Shown: positions 15,717-24,483 of the stretch, piece by piece
Layout: every line of letters starts with the position of its first letter
Position numbering within the stretch: the first letter of the stretch is position 1
Assembly: GCF_015278125.1 (NCBI RefSeq)
Contig: NZ_JADILO010000031.1
Span: 1 to 53,625, forward strand
Direction: 5' to 3'
DNA from: Vibrio fluminensis
GTDB taxonomy: Bacteria > Pseudomonadota > Gammaproteobacteria > Enterobacterales > Vibrionaceae
DNA: 53,625 nt
Position numbers and translations under genes: made by a program
The notes under the pieces: generated by a model
Told to the model about the DNA's origin: nothing
Database searches by the model: none
Seen by the model: only the letters and a program-made list of their open reading frames with translations

Positions 15717-17102
15717 TTAGCCGTAGGCGACGCTCGGGAACCAAAGAACTAACTGTGGCCACATTACCAGTGCAACGAGAGCAACTAATTGAATGATAAT
15801 AAATGGAATGACACCGCGATAAATATCCTTTAGCGCGACGCCGTCCGGGCAAACACCTTTGAGATAAAACAGCGCAAAGCCCACCGGAGGAGTTAAGAAG
15901 CTAGTTTGTAACGCCATCGCAACTAGCATGACAAACCAAACTAGGCTTGGGTTATCCACCACGCCGTGACCATCTAACTCAATTCCAAGACTCGCGATTA
16001 CTGGTGCCAATAGAGGCAATGCAATTAGCGTGATCTCAATCCAATCAAGGAAGAAACCAAGTAAAAAGACGATCAGCAAAATAAACGCAATGATGCCGTA
16101 AGGGCCAAACGGTAAACCACTTAAGAATGACTCAATCAGTTCATCACCACCGAGTTCGCGAAGTACCAAGGCAAAACACGAAGCCCCCAAGAAAATCATA
16201 AAGATGTAGGCAGTGGTACCGTAGGATGAAACTAACACCTCTTTTAGTACTTTGAGACTCAGCTTGCGGTTATAAGCGGCCAGCAAGGTCGCACCTAAAG
16301 CACCAATTCCTGATGCTTCCGTTGGTGTAGCAACTCCGGCAAAAATTGAGCCTAACACGCAGAAGATTAAAATTACGGTTGGTGTGATGTCTTTGAATAC
16401 TTGTAGGATTAGGCTCCAATCGACAGGTTCAACATTCTCTGGCACTGGCGCTTTATCTGGGTTCATTTTTCCCACGACCAAGATATAGCCAATGTACAAG
16501 CTACCGAGCAGCAAACCAGGCATGATAGCACCCATAAATAAGTCACCCACCGAGAGGCCAAGTTGATCGGCCATGATCACCAGCATAATAGATGGCGGCA
16601 GCAGAATACCTAAAGTACCGGCGGATGCGACCGTACCAAGCGCAAGTGGTAAGTGGTAGCCTTGACGCATCATGCTAGGGAGCGACATTACCGTCAGTAG
16701 AACGACAGAGGCTCCAATGATCCCCGTTGAGGCTGCGAGAATAATCCCAATTGCCATTACCGTGATTGCTAGGCCACCATGTACTTTGCCAAACAACGCT
16801 TGCATTGAAGACATCAGCTTTTCAGCAATGCCGGACTTATCCAACATATTGCCCATAAATATAAACATTGGTAGGGCGACTAAGATCCAGTTATCCATGA
16901 TCTTAAAAATGCGGTTTACTACTAAGCCAAGACTGGTGTAATCCAGACCAGTAAAGGTATCAAGATAGAGATCTGCATAGTAGCCAACTGCGGCAAATAC
17001 GACGCCGATGCCTCCGAGCACATAAGCTACGGGAATTCCTGTAAACAGCAACACGATGAAAGAGCCAAACATGGCGATAACGATCCACTCATTTGGTTCC
17101 AT
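15717..17102 (-). CDS. dctM: TRAP transporter large permease (DctM type)
   Basis: This is the transport subunit of a tripartite Na+-driven uptake system for organic acids. The start MEPNEWIVIAMFG has AAGGAG 5 bases upstream and overlaps the end of dctQ by 14 bases. The longer in-frame start at 17159 is rejected. The 461-residue protein is almost entirely membrane helices in the DctM repeat pattern, with family motifs such as LPMFIFMGNML, ASTGIIGASVVLLTVMSLP, LGILLPPSIMLVI and GVATPTEASG. The partner is the DctQ helper. Substrate specificity lies in the DctP protein of the same operon. Confidence 0.95.
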   Translation of the reverse strand: MEPNEWIVIAMFGSFIVLLFTGIPVAYVLGGIGVVFAAVGYYADLYLDTFTGLDYTSLGLVVNRIFKIMDNWILVALPMFIFMGNMLDKSGIAEKLMSSMQALFGKVHGGLAITVMAIGIILAASTGIIGASVVLLTVMSLPSMMRQGYHLPLALGTVASAGTLGILLPPSIMLVIMADQLGLSVGDLFMGAIMPGLLLGSLYIGYILVVGKMNPDKAPVPENVEPVDWSLILQVFKDITPTVILIFCVLGSIFAGVATPTEASGIGALGATLLAAYNRKLSLKVLKEVLVSSYGTTAYIFMIFLGASCFALVLRELGGDELIESFLSGLPFGPYGIIAFILLIVFLLGFFLDWIEITLIALPLLAPVIASLGIELDGHGVVDNPSLVWFVMLVAMALQTSFLTPPVGFALFYLKGVCPDGVALKDIYRGVIPFIIIQLVALVALVMWPQLVLWFPSVAYG

Positions 17103-17631
17103 GTTGTGCTCCTTTTGTGATGGTATGAATGTTCTTAAGTAGCGTCGCCAGCATGGCAAACAGCAGCATGGTAAAACTTAAAGGAATGACACTTTTAATT
17201 AACCAGCGATAGGGTAAACCAGAAGGAGAGGCAGAACTCTCATTAACCCGCCATGATTCATAAGCAAAATCATAAGAATGAAGAATAACCACAATCACAA
17301 AAGGCATGGCTAAAAACACTAAGCCAAATGAATCAACAATGGCTTTTTTACGTGCGCTAAATTTGTGAAATAGAATGTCGACACGAACGTGTAAATTGGA
17401 TACTTGTGCATACGCAGTTCCGAACATAACGGCGGTAGCGTAGAGGTGCCATTGCAACTCTTCTAAGGCTATTTGTCCATTGGAGAACACTTTACGAAGT
17501 ACAACTTGAATAATGATAACTGCGACTAGAGCAAGATTAGTCCACGCTAAGACTTTACTTGCAGATTCAATAATCTTTTCTATGTGCAGATAGAATGGTG
17601 ACGTAGGGGTTGAATATAACACCTTACTCAT
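17089..17631 (-). CDS. dctQ: TRAP transporter small permease (DctQ type)
   Basis: A four-helix membrane protein of 180 residues that pairs with DctM. The start MSKVLYSTP has AAGGAG 6 bases upstream. Earlier in-frame ATGs at 17652 and 17658 would put that ribosome site inside the gene. The family signature is visible: ALVAVIIIQVVLRKVF in helix 1, ALEELQWHLYATAVMFGTAY after it, then HVRVDIL. It lies between dctP and dctM and overlaps dctM, as is usual for an operon that makes the two subunits in equal amounts. Confidence 0.93.
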   Translation of the reverse strand: MSKVLYSTPTSPFYLHIEKIIESASKVLAWTNLALVAVIIIQVVLRKVFSNGQIALEELQWHLYATAVMFGTAYAQVSNLHVRVDILFHKFSARKKAIVDSFGLVFLAMPFVIVVILHSYDFAYESWRVNESSASPSGLPYRWLIKSVIPLSFTMLLFAMLATLLKNIHTITKGAQHGTK

Positions 17632-17697
17632 TGGCAACTCCTTACTATTCATGGTCAATGCCTACACAACGACATTGACCATTTCACTTAAAAGGGA

Positions 17698-18771
17698 TTA
17701 TTGATTTTGAGTTGCACGAGGTAAGAAAGCATTGGCTTCCCAAAGTGCATAACCGTTACGGAATTCAGTCAGATCACTCCAAACTTTGTCAAAGAATGGG
17801 TCGGCTTTTTTCTTCTCATCAACTACTTCCATCCAAGTGTTCTCAAATAGAGTTAGCATTTCATCGTTCCAGTAACGAATTTCTACGCCATTTTCTTTTG
17901 CTTTCTCCATTGCTGCATACTGCATTGCTTCACCTTCAGCGATAGAGTAGGTCATGGTCGCCATACAGGTAGTAGAGACAGCAGATTGTTGAGCTTCGCT
18001 CATTTGCCCCCAAGTGTCCTTGTTGATTAGAAGTTCAAATACGGTTGATTGTTGGTGCCAACCAGGGAAGTAGTTGTACTTGGCCACTTTGTGGAAACCA
18101 AGGCGCTCATCAATCGCTGGTTGGGAGAACTCAGATGCATCGATGGCCCCTTTTTCTAGCGCGCCAAAAATTTCACCACCAGGCAGTTGAACAGTACCCA
18201 CACCCAGTTTTTCCATTACCGACGCGCCAAGTCCGAAGAAACGCATGTTCAGACCTTCTAGATCCTCGGGTTTTTCAATGGGTTTACGGAACCATCCGGA
18301 AGTTTCAGGTGAGATAATCGCACATGGAATCACTTTGACGTTGTAGCCGCCTTGATCGTACATCTCTTGATAAAGCTTTAAGCCATTGCCAAAGAATAGC
18401 CAAGCCATGTATTCGCCCGCTTCAGGACCAAATGGTACCGCTGAAAATAGCGCTGAAGCCGGTAATTTGCCTTGCCAATAACCCGCAGTCGCGTAACCAG
18501 AGTTAACTTTACCCGTAGATACGGCATCTAAGATCTCTGCAGGGTTTACTAGCTTGCCCGGCTCATAGATCTTCATTTTGATCGTACCGCCAGAGGTTTG
18601 TGTAATGTGGTCAGCGTACCATTGAATTGGTGTGCCAAGCGCTGGAAGGTGGCTACCAAATGCAATCGGCGTTTTGAGCAGAATCTTCTTATCCGCCGCT
18701 TGGGCAGTAAATGTGATACAAGTTGTAGCGAGTGCGAGAGTAGAAGCAAGGGCGACTTTGTTCAGTTTCAT
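17698..18771 (-). CDS. dctP: TRAP transporter substrate-binding protein (DctP; monocarboxylate/2-oxoacid-like)
   Basis: A periplasmic binding protein of 357 residues. The signal peptide ends at AQA-ADK, and the start MKLNKVALA has AAGGAG upstream. The ligand region GGEIFGALEKGAIDASEFSQ plus IDERLGFHKVAKYNYFPGWH resembles TakP-type proteins that bind monocarboxylic 2-oxoacids or lactate, rather than the sialic-acid SiaP type. The conserved Arg of TRAP proteins sits in GLNMRFFGLG. The neighbouring CoA-transferase and ketoreductase genes fit uptake of a short carboxylic acid. The exact ligand is not determined. Confidence 0.92.
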   Translation of the reverse strand: MKLNKVALASTLALATTCITFTAQAADKKILLKTPIAFGSHLPALGTPIQWYADHITQTSGGTIKMKIYEPGKLVNPAEILDAVSTGKVNSGYATAGYWQGKLPASALFSAVPFGPEAGEYMAWLFFGNGLKLYQEMYDQGGYNVKVIPCAIISPETSGWFRKPIEKPEDLEGLNMRFFGLGASVMEKLGVGTVQLPGGEIFGALEKGAIDASEFSQPAIDERLGFHKVAKYNYFPGWHQQSTVFELLINKDTWGQMSEAQQSAVSTTCMATMTYSIAEGEAMQYAAMEKAKENGVEIRYWNDEMLTLFENTWMEVVDEKKKADPFFDKVWSDLTEFRNGYALWEANAFLPRATQNQ

Positions 18772-18904
18772 TGGATATCTCCTTATCAGGCTGGTCCTTT
18801 TGAATGTCAATAAATGTGAACGTCGCGAAGTAATTATTGTTAATGCGATGTTACATTTAAGCTTGAGTCTAGAGATCAGTATTGAGACTCTCTATTGGGA
18901 GAAT

Positions 18905-18935
18905 TGCGCAAATTGTGTCAGTAGTCTGCGCAAAT
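18905..18935. promoter_or_regulatory. Direct repeats TGCGCAAAT in the TRAP/sensor divergent region
   Basis: TGCGCAAAT occurs at 18905-18913 and at 18927-18935, 22 bases apart, which is two helical turns. Each includes the palindromic core TGCGCA. They lie between divergent dctP and the sensor kinase gene. They are candidate binding sites for the LuxR-type response regulator encoded at 20356, which would then control transport and its own operon. Confidence 0.5.
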
Positions 18936-18982
18936 AGCGACGCGAATATTGAGTAATACTACGTAAAGAACAGGGATGTGTT

Positions 18983-20359
18983 ATGGGATTTGTAAGCAAC
19001 AGAAGGCTGACGATCAATATCATTTTGCTCTCTATAGTACCGCTGATAATTGTTGTCTTAATCGTTGCAAGTATATTGTTTAGTCAAGCAAAACAGCTGC
19101 TTAGCGATCAGGTTTCCTTAACCCGAAGTAATGTTATGGCAGTAAAAAAGCAAGAACTTCAGCAGTACGTAGAAATGGCAGTCAAAAGTATTGAACCATA
19201 TTACTCAGATAACACATTAACCCCTGAACTAGCCCAGCAAATAGTTGTTCAAAAATTGAGCCAGCTCACGTACGGAAAGGATGGTTACTTCTTTGCCTAT
19301 ACCTGGAAAGGCGACGCGCTGGTTTTGCCATACCAGCCAGATCGTATCGGCAAAAACTGGTGGGGGGTAGAAGATGTACAGGGTAAAAAGCTGTTGCAAG
19401 AATTGATCAATGTAAGCCGTCAAGGTGGCGGTTTTGTTGATTATTTATGGCAAAAGCCTTCTGCTCAAGAGCCTCTGCCAAAACTAAGTTATGCGATTTC
19501 TTTAGACAAGTGGCAATGGATGATTGGGACAGGCGTTTATCTCGATGATATTGAGCGACAAATATCCCATATGCAAAATGGTTTTAATCAAAATATTGAT
19601 AAAACCAGCACCGCGTTATTTGGCGTGATGTTTGTTGCGGTATCGGTTATTGCTGCGCTTGGTGCCTCATTGAATTTCAATGTGAGGCGTTTGGCAAATG
19701 AACAGCTTAGCGTTTTGAATCAGCAAATCATCGATTCACAGGAAAATGAACGTCAGCGCGTGTCGCGAGAGTTGCATGATGGGGTAAATCAACTGTTAGT
19801 GGCGGCTAAATACCGCCTCGATAATGTCAAAAAAGAACAAAATAGTAGCAAAAAACACGTTGAGCTTGATGCGAGTAAAGTTGCGATGGAGCAAGCTATC
19901 GTTGAATTACGTAGGATCTCCCAAGATCTTCGACCGCCTCAGTTAGACGATTTAGGTTTGGTTGCTGCCATAGATGCGTATGTAAAAGGATTAAAAGAAC
20001 GAACTCAATTAGAGTTGGTGTTTGAGCATGACATTGACGGCGAAGAGTTCATGCCGGAAGTGGAAACAACCTTATATCGAGTCGTGCAAGAATCACTGCA
20101 CAACGTTGAGAAGCACGCCAATGCGCAAGGCGTGGACGTTATATTGCAGCGTGAAGGCCGAACACTGCTATTAACAATTAGTGATGATGGGATTGGCTTT
20201 CCAGCCAATCATGCCAAATCAGCAATGTTAGTGCAGGAGAAAATGGGGCTACAAAATATGCGGGAACGTATCCAAGCGATCGGTGGGACGTTTAGCGTAA
20301 CAAGTGAGCGTGGCGAAGGGACTGAGGTTCGCGTGAGTTTGAACATGGAGTTTATATGA
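18983..20359 (+). CDS. Sensor histidine kinase with Cache domain, NarX/DegS-type kinase core
   Basis: The protein has 458 residues. Order: TM1 (about 10-32), periplasmic single-Cache domain of the sCache_2 type (35-195, with GKDGYFFAYTWKGDALVLP), TM2 (about 208-230), HisKA_3 dimerisation domain (NERQRVSRELHDGVNQLL, phospho-acceptor His265), and HATPase_c (ISDDGIGF and GLQNMRERI). Cache domains of this kind bind small organic acids. The gene stands divergent from the TRAP transporter and overlaps its response regulator (ATGA), so it most likely senses the transported carboxylate and switches the transporter and the downstream enzymes. Ligand identity is inference. Confidence 0.92.
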   Translation: MGFVSNRRLTINIILLSIVPLIIVVLIVASILFSQAKQLLSDQVSLTRSNVMAVKKQELQQYVEMAVKSIEPYYSDNTLTPELAQQIVVQKLSQLTYGKDGYFFAYTWKGDALVLPYQPDRIGKNWWGVEDVQGKKLLQELINVSRQGGGFVDYLWQKPSAQEPLPKLSYAISLDKWQWMIGTGVYLDDIERQISHMQNGFNQNIDKTSTALFGVMFVAVSVIAALGASLNFNVRRLANEQLSVLNQQIIDSQENERQRVSRELHDGVNQLLVAAKYRLDNVKKEQNSSKKHVELDASKVAMEQAIVELRRISQDLRPPQLDDLGLVAAIDAYVKGLKERTQLELVFEHDIDGEEFMPEVETTLYRVVQESLHNVEKHANAQGVDVILQREGRTLLLTISDDGIGFPANHAKSAMLVQEKMGLQNMRERIQAIGGTFSVTSERGEGTEVRVSLNMEFI

Positions 20360-20985
20360 TTAGATTGGTATTAGCTGATGATCACCGTCTCATGCAAGAC
20401 GGTTTAAAGTCGCGTCTGGAAATGGAAGACAATCTCGATATTGTCGATTGTGTCGGCACGGGGAGTGATGCTCTAGAAAGTACGCTAACGCACAAGCCGG
20501 ATGTACTGTTACTCGATATCAATATGCCGAATCTAAATGGTATTGAGGTATTGGAGAAACTAGAGAAAAGCCGCTCTAAAACCGCAGTGATTATGCTGTC
20601 GATGCATGATACTCGTGATTATGTCGTGCGCTCGGTAAAAGCCGGAGCGAAAGGATATGTACTTAAAGATGTTGGGTCAGAAGAGTTAGTCATGGCAATC
20701 AATCAAGTGGCTGAAGGGCGCTCTTACCTCTGTCCACAAGCATCAGATCGACTACTGGAACAATTGACTGAGCAACCTGAGCCAGAAGACGATACGCTAT
20801 CAAAGCGAGAATCAGACGTACTAAAAGCGATCGTTAACGGTGCATGTAATAAAGATATCGCTGATACCTTGCATATTAGTGTGCGAACAGTGGAAACACA
20901 TCGCTTAAGAATTAAGAAAAAACTGGGCGCGACATCAACAGCAGGCTTAGTTAAGTTGGCATTGCAAAAAGGTTTGGTGAGCTAA
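20356..20985 (+). CDS. NarL/FixJ-type response regulator
   Basis: The 209-residue protein has an N-terminal receiver (acidic pocket ADDH, phospho-acceptor Asp54 in LLLDINMPNLNG, conserved Lys in YVLKDVG). The C-terminal LuxR-type helix-turn-helix is LSKRESDVLKAIVNG followed by NKDIADTLHISVRTVETH. It overlaps the kinase gene by 4 bases and the LysR gene by one base, so all three are one operon. Likely targets are the divergent TRAP operon and its own promoter through the TGCGCAAAT repeats. The target assignment is inferred from position. Confidence 0.94.
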   Translation: MIRLVLADDHRLMQDGLKSRLEMEDNLDIVDCVGTGSDALESTLTHKPDVLLLDINMPNLNGIEVLEKLEKSRSKTAVIMLSMHDTRDYVVRSVKAGAKGYVLKDVGSEELVMAINQVAEGRSYLCPQASDRLLEQLTEQPEPEDDTLSKRESDVLKAIVNGACNKDIADTLHISVRTVETHRLRIKKKLGATSTAGLVKLALQKGLVS

Positions 20986-21917
20986 TGGGTAATAGCTTGC
21001 TTTCTAGCCGCCAGCCCATTTTAGACAAGATAGTTTTCTTCTGTGCGGTGATCCAAACGGGATCTTTTCGCGAGGCATCGACTCAACAGGGAATTTCACC
21101 CGCTGCAGGAAGTCGTTGGGTGAAAGAGCTGGAAGATGTGATGTCGGTGGAGTTGATTAAGCGTAGTACCCGCCAGCTGGTGGCGACTCAAGCAGGGCAG
21201 TTGTTGTTCGAACGGTTCTCACCGTTATTAGTCGACATCAATGGCGTTTGTGAGGAAGTACAAAACTTAGCGCAGAACCAATTCGGTGAAATTCGTATCT
21301 CGTCGACACCATTATTTGCTCGGCAATATCTCACTAAGATAGTGGCGGAATACATGCAGATGTACCCGAATGTGAAATTCCGCATATTCATAGAAGCTGG
21401 GGATTTTGACCCGCTCAGTATTGATTTTGCGTTTCGTGCTAGCGGTGGTTTTGACCAAAGACCTACGCCAGATTCGTTATTGGTCCGTCGCTGTTTGTTG
21501 CAAGAACCGCTCTACTTATGCGCTTCTCCAGCCTATCTGCAAGTGCAAGGCACACCTGCCTCACCAGAAGATCTTAATCATCATCGCTGTCTCTTCGCAA
21601 AAACCTTACTGGGAGGAAATCGCTGGAGCTTCGAGAAGGACAATAAGCATGAAATTGTCACCATTAAAGACACCTTAGAATGTGATAACAGTGAAATGTT
21701 GCTTGATCTTGCGCTAGAAGATGCGGGTATTGCCTATCTGCCACATTCATTGGTCCATCAATTACTAAGTCGCGGTGATCTCGTGCACCTGTTACCGGAA
21801 TATCAATGCGCAACCTTTGACATTGACCTCTACTACCGACCGCAAGCCCCGATGCCTGAGAGATGTGGTCGATTTAAACAGTTTCTTTTTCAACGTGTGG
21901 CAGAAATGACGCAATAA
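20985..21917 (+). CDS. LysR family transcriptional regulator
   Basis: The protein has 310 residues with an N-terminal winged helix (IVFFCAVIQTGSFREASTQQ followed by GISPAAGSRWVKELED) and a C-terminal periplasmic-binding-like effector domain that starts near EIRISSTPLFA. The second helix deviates from the common LysR form (AAGSRWVKELE). The ATG shares its A with the stop of the response regulator. It sits directly upstream of the CoA-transferase gene, where an inverted repeat ATTTCA-TATT-TGAAAT (21917-21932) could be a LysR box. Two regulators of different families in one operon suggests layered control: sensing outside by Cache, inside by LysR. Confidence 0.92.
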   Translation: MGNSLLSSRQPILDKIVFFCAVIQTGSFREASTQQGISPAAGSRWVKELEDVMSVELIKRSTRQLVATQAGQLLFERFSPLLVDINGVCEEVQNLAQNQFGEIRISSTPLFARQYLTKIVAEYMQMYPNVKFRIFIEAGDFDPLSIDFAFRASGGFDQRPTPDSLLVRRCLLQEPLYLCASPAYLQVQGTPASPEDLNHHRCLFAKTLLGGNRWSFEKDNKHEIVTIKDTLECDNSEMLLDLALEDAGIAYLPHSLVHQLLSRGDLVHLLPEYQCATFDIDLYYRPQAPMPERCGRFKQFLFQRVAEMTQ

Positions 21918-22031
21918 TTTCATATTTGAAATACATAATCTCTATATACGTAATTAACAATCTCCATTTCAACGCCTAAGCTATTTCTAACTTAAAGAAC
22001 AAACACTAACGATAACTAAGGAAGGTGGATT

Positions 22032-23606
22032 GTGGTGGTTCAGTTAACACCAGTAGAGGCGGCGAAGTGGATAGAGGATGGCGATTCAGTTCTATTAGGT
22101 GGTTTTATCGGTGCGGTTGTCCCTGAAGCCATTGAAAGTGCGCTTGGTGATCGATACGCCCAAACCCAATCTCCCAAAGATCTCACTTTGCTATTCGCTG
22201 CAGGGCAGGGAGATGGAAAATCCCGTGCAATTAATCACTTAGCTCAACAAGGACTAGTGAAACGAGCAATTGGGGGTCATTGGGGACTGGTGCCGAAGCT
22301 ACAACAGCTCGCCGTTGATAATCTCATCGAAGCTTATAACCTCCCACAAGGTATTATTTCTCATCTATTGCGCGATACTGCAGCAGGTAAACCGGGCACG
22401 ATAAGTAAAGTCGGTTTGGGCACCTTTGTCGATCCTCGTATTGAAGGTGGCAAAGTCAATGCTGTAACCGAAAAGGATTTGGTTCAAGTGATTGAATTAG
22501 CAGGAGAGGAGTATCTTTTTTATCATAAACTTCCCGTATCGGTAGCGATTCTGCGCGGTACAACGGCCGATGAAAACGGCAACATCACCATGGAAGATGA
22601 ATGCCTGATAGCGGAGAGCTTAGCGGCAGCACAAGCAGCAAGAAACAGCGGTGGCCGCGTTATTGTACAAGTAAAGCAAGTGGTGAAGAGCGGCAGTTTA
22701 GATCCTCACGCGGTTAAAATTCCCGGCATATTCGTTGATGCCATAGTGGTGTGCCCTAAGCCGGAGCAACACATGCAGACATTCGCCACTATGATGAACC
22801 CGGAGTTTGTTGGGCGAGGAATAGCTTTAAGTGACAATGTCACGAATACTGAGGAATCCAAAGCACCAGATGCTAAAACCATAATTGCGCGCCGAGCGGC
22901 TATGGAGCTTATTCCTAATTCAATATTAAATTTAGGTATTGGCGCTCCAGAATATATCGCTCAGGTTGCTCGCCAAGCTGCTGTTCTAGAACAGTTTACT
23001 TTAACGGTTGAACCAGGCGCCGTTGGCGGCGAACCACAAAGTGGCTTAGATTTCGGTGCATCTCGTCTACCACAAGCTATTATTAGTCAGGATCAGATGT
23101 TCGACTTTTACGATGGTGGCGGCGTTGACCAAGCGTTTCTAGGGCTAGCACAGTGTGATAGTCAAGGCGATATCAATGTTTCCCGATTTGGCAGCAAAAT
23201 CGCAGGATGCGGTGGATTTATCAACATTACTCAAAACGCCAAAAATGTCTATTTTTGCGGAACATTTACCGCGCGAGGATTACATGTGCGAGGTGTTGAC
23301 GGTGCGCTCGAGATAGTAAGTGAAGGTCAGCAACATAAATTTATTGAACAAGTAGAACAAATTACGTTCAGCTCATTACAAGCAAACAAACAGCGTCAGC
23401 CAGTGATGTATATCACCGAGCGTGCGGTCTTTAAACTCCAACCTTATGGATTGGAACTGATAGAAATTGCACCTGGCGTGGATCTAGAGCGGGATGTGAT
23501 CTGTCAGATGGAATTTGTACCAATAATTAGTCCGTCGCTCAAATTGATGGACAAAAAACTATTTAATAATCAGTTTGATTTAACACTGACAACCAACGTG
23601 ATGTAG
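22032..23606 (+). CDS. Acyl-CoA:acetate/3-ketoacid CoA-transferase (YdiF/Pct-like)
   Basis: A fused alpha-beta CoA-transferase of family I, 524 residues. It moves CoA between acetyl-CoA or succinyl-CoA and a short-chain acid. The catalytic glutamate is in LTVEPGAVGGEP (Glu327), and the N-terminal half has the oxyanion/CoA loops (VLLGGFIGAVVPEAI, GLGTFVDPR). The start is GTG with AGGAAGG upstream. A second GTG follows directly, so the start could shift by one codon. Beside a TRAP carboxylate transporter and a ketoreductase, it probably activates the imported acid to its CoA ester. Which acid (propionate, acetoacetate, 3-hydroxybutyrate) cannot be read from the sequence. Confidence 0.9.
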   Translation: MVVQLTPVEAAKWIEDGDSVLLGGFIGAVVPEAIESALGDRYAQTQSPKDLTLLFAAGQGDGKSRAINHLAQQGLVKRAIGGHWGLVPKLQQLAVDNLIEAYNLPQGIISHLLRDTAAGKPGTISKVGLGTFVDPRIEGGKVNAVTEKDLVQVIELAGEEYLFYHKLPVSVAILRGTTADENGNITMEDECLIAESLAAAQAARNSGGRVIVQVKQVVKSGSLDPHAVKIPGIFVDAIVVCPKPEQHMQTFATMMNPEFVGRGIALSDNVTNTEESKAPDAKTIIARRAAMELIPNSILNLGIGAPEYIAQVARQAAVLEQFTLTVEPGAVGGEPQSGLDFGASRLPQAIISQDQMFDFYDGGGVDQAFLGLAQCDSQGDINVSRFGSKIAGCGGFINITQNAKNVYFCGTFTARGLHVRGVDGALEIVSEGQQHKFIEQVEQITFSSLQANKQRQPVMYITERAVFKLQPYGLELIEIAPGVDLERDVICQMEFVPIISPSLKLMDKKLFNNQFDLTLTTNVM

Positions 23607-23651
23607 ACGTTGTAATGACTTAATTTTGCATAGCCCAACAAGGAAACAGAT

Positions 23652-24386
23652 ATGTTTAGCAACAAAATCTGCGTAGTGACAGGCGCAGCTCAAGGAATTG
23701 GTCGTACAGTTGTAGAAAGATTTGCCCAAAATGGTGCCTCCATGGTTTACGCCTTAGATATGAATGAGGAAGTGCTATCTAAGGCATTTATGGGGACAGA
23801 TAATGTTAAACCCATAGTGGTCAATATCTGCGATCGCACAGCAGTGACGGATTTGGTCAGCCAGATACAAAGTGATTATGGGCGAGTGGACGTGTTAGTC
23901 AATAATGCCGGTATTACGCGTGATGCCTTAATTGGCAAAATGACCGAGCAAGAATGGGACTTAGTGATCGACGTTAATCTGAAAGGGGTGTTTAACGTTA
24001 CGCAAGCGATAGCGCCACTGATGATAGAAAACAATTATGGGTCAATCGTGACGATGTCTTCTGTGGTCGGCACGGACGGCAACATTGGGCAAACCAACTA
24101 TGCCGCGACTAAGGGTGGTGTTATCGCCATGACTAAAACGTGGGCGAAAGAGTTTGCTCGAAAAGGTGCGAAGGTCCGGGCAAACTGCGTCGCGCCAGGT
24201 TTTGTTGAAACCCCTATGACCGCAGACCTACCCGAAAAAGTGCTGGATATGATGAAAGGGAAAACGCCACTTGGTCGAATGGGAACACCAGACGACATTG
24301 CAAATGGGGTGGAATTTTTAGCCAGTGATAAATCGAGTTTTATTACAGGGCAAGTACTTAAAATCGACGGCGGCTTAGTGTTGTAA
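23652..24386 (+). CDS. SDR family 3-oxoacyl reductase (FabG/PhaB-like)
   Basis: A classical short-chain dehydrogenase of 244 residues: cofactor loop TGAAQGIGR, NNAGITRD, and catalytic Ser-Tyr-Lys in VTMSSVVG and QTNYAATKGG. The C-terminal GQVLKIDGGL is typical. FabG and acetoacetyl-CoA reductase (PhaB) cannot be separated by eye. No acyl-carrier or fatty-acid genes are near, while a CoA-transferase is directly upstream, so conversion between a 3-oxoacyl-CoA and a 3-hydroxyacyl-CoA is the more likely job. It is followed by a strong terminator that closes the island. Confidence 0.9.
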   Translation: MFSNKICVVTGAAQGIGRTVVERFAQNGASMVYALDMNEEVLSKAFMGTDNVKPIVVNICDRTAVTDLVSQIQSDYGRVDVLVNNAGITRDALIGKMTEQEWDLVIDVNLKGVFNVTQAIAPLMIENNYGSIVTMSSVVGTDGNIGQTNYAATKGGVIAMTKTWAKEFARKGAKVRANCVAPGFVETPMTADLPEKVLDMMKGKTPLGRMGTPDDIANGVEFLASDKSSFITGQVLKIDGGLVL

Positions 24387-24403
24387 TCAAACACGATAGT
24401 TAG

Positions 24404-24436
24404 AATTAGGCGCGTTTATCGCGCCTAATTATTTTG
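24404..24436 (+). terminator. Intrinsic terminator
   Basis: A perfect 11-bp stem (AATTAGGCGCG / CGCGCCTAATT) with loop TTTAT, then ATTTTG. It ends the CoA-transferase/reductase transcript. Confidence 0.85.
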
Positions 24437-24483
24437 TCATCCGGAATGATTTATTTAGAGACGAGTGCCGATTGACGGCGAGG

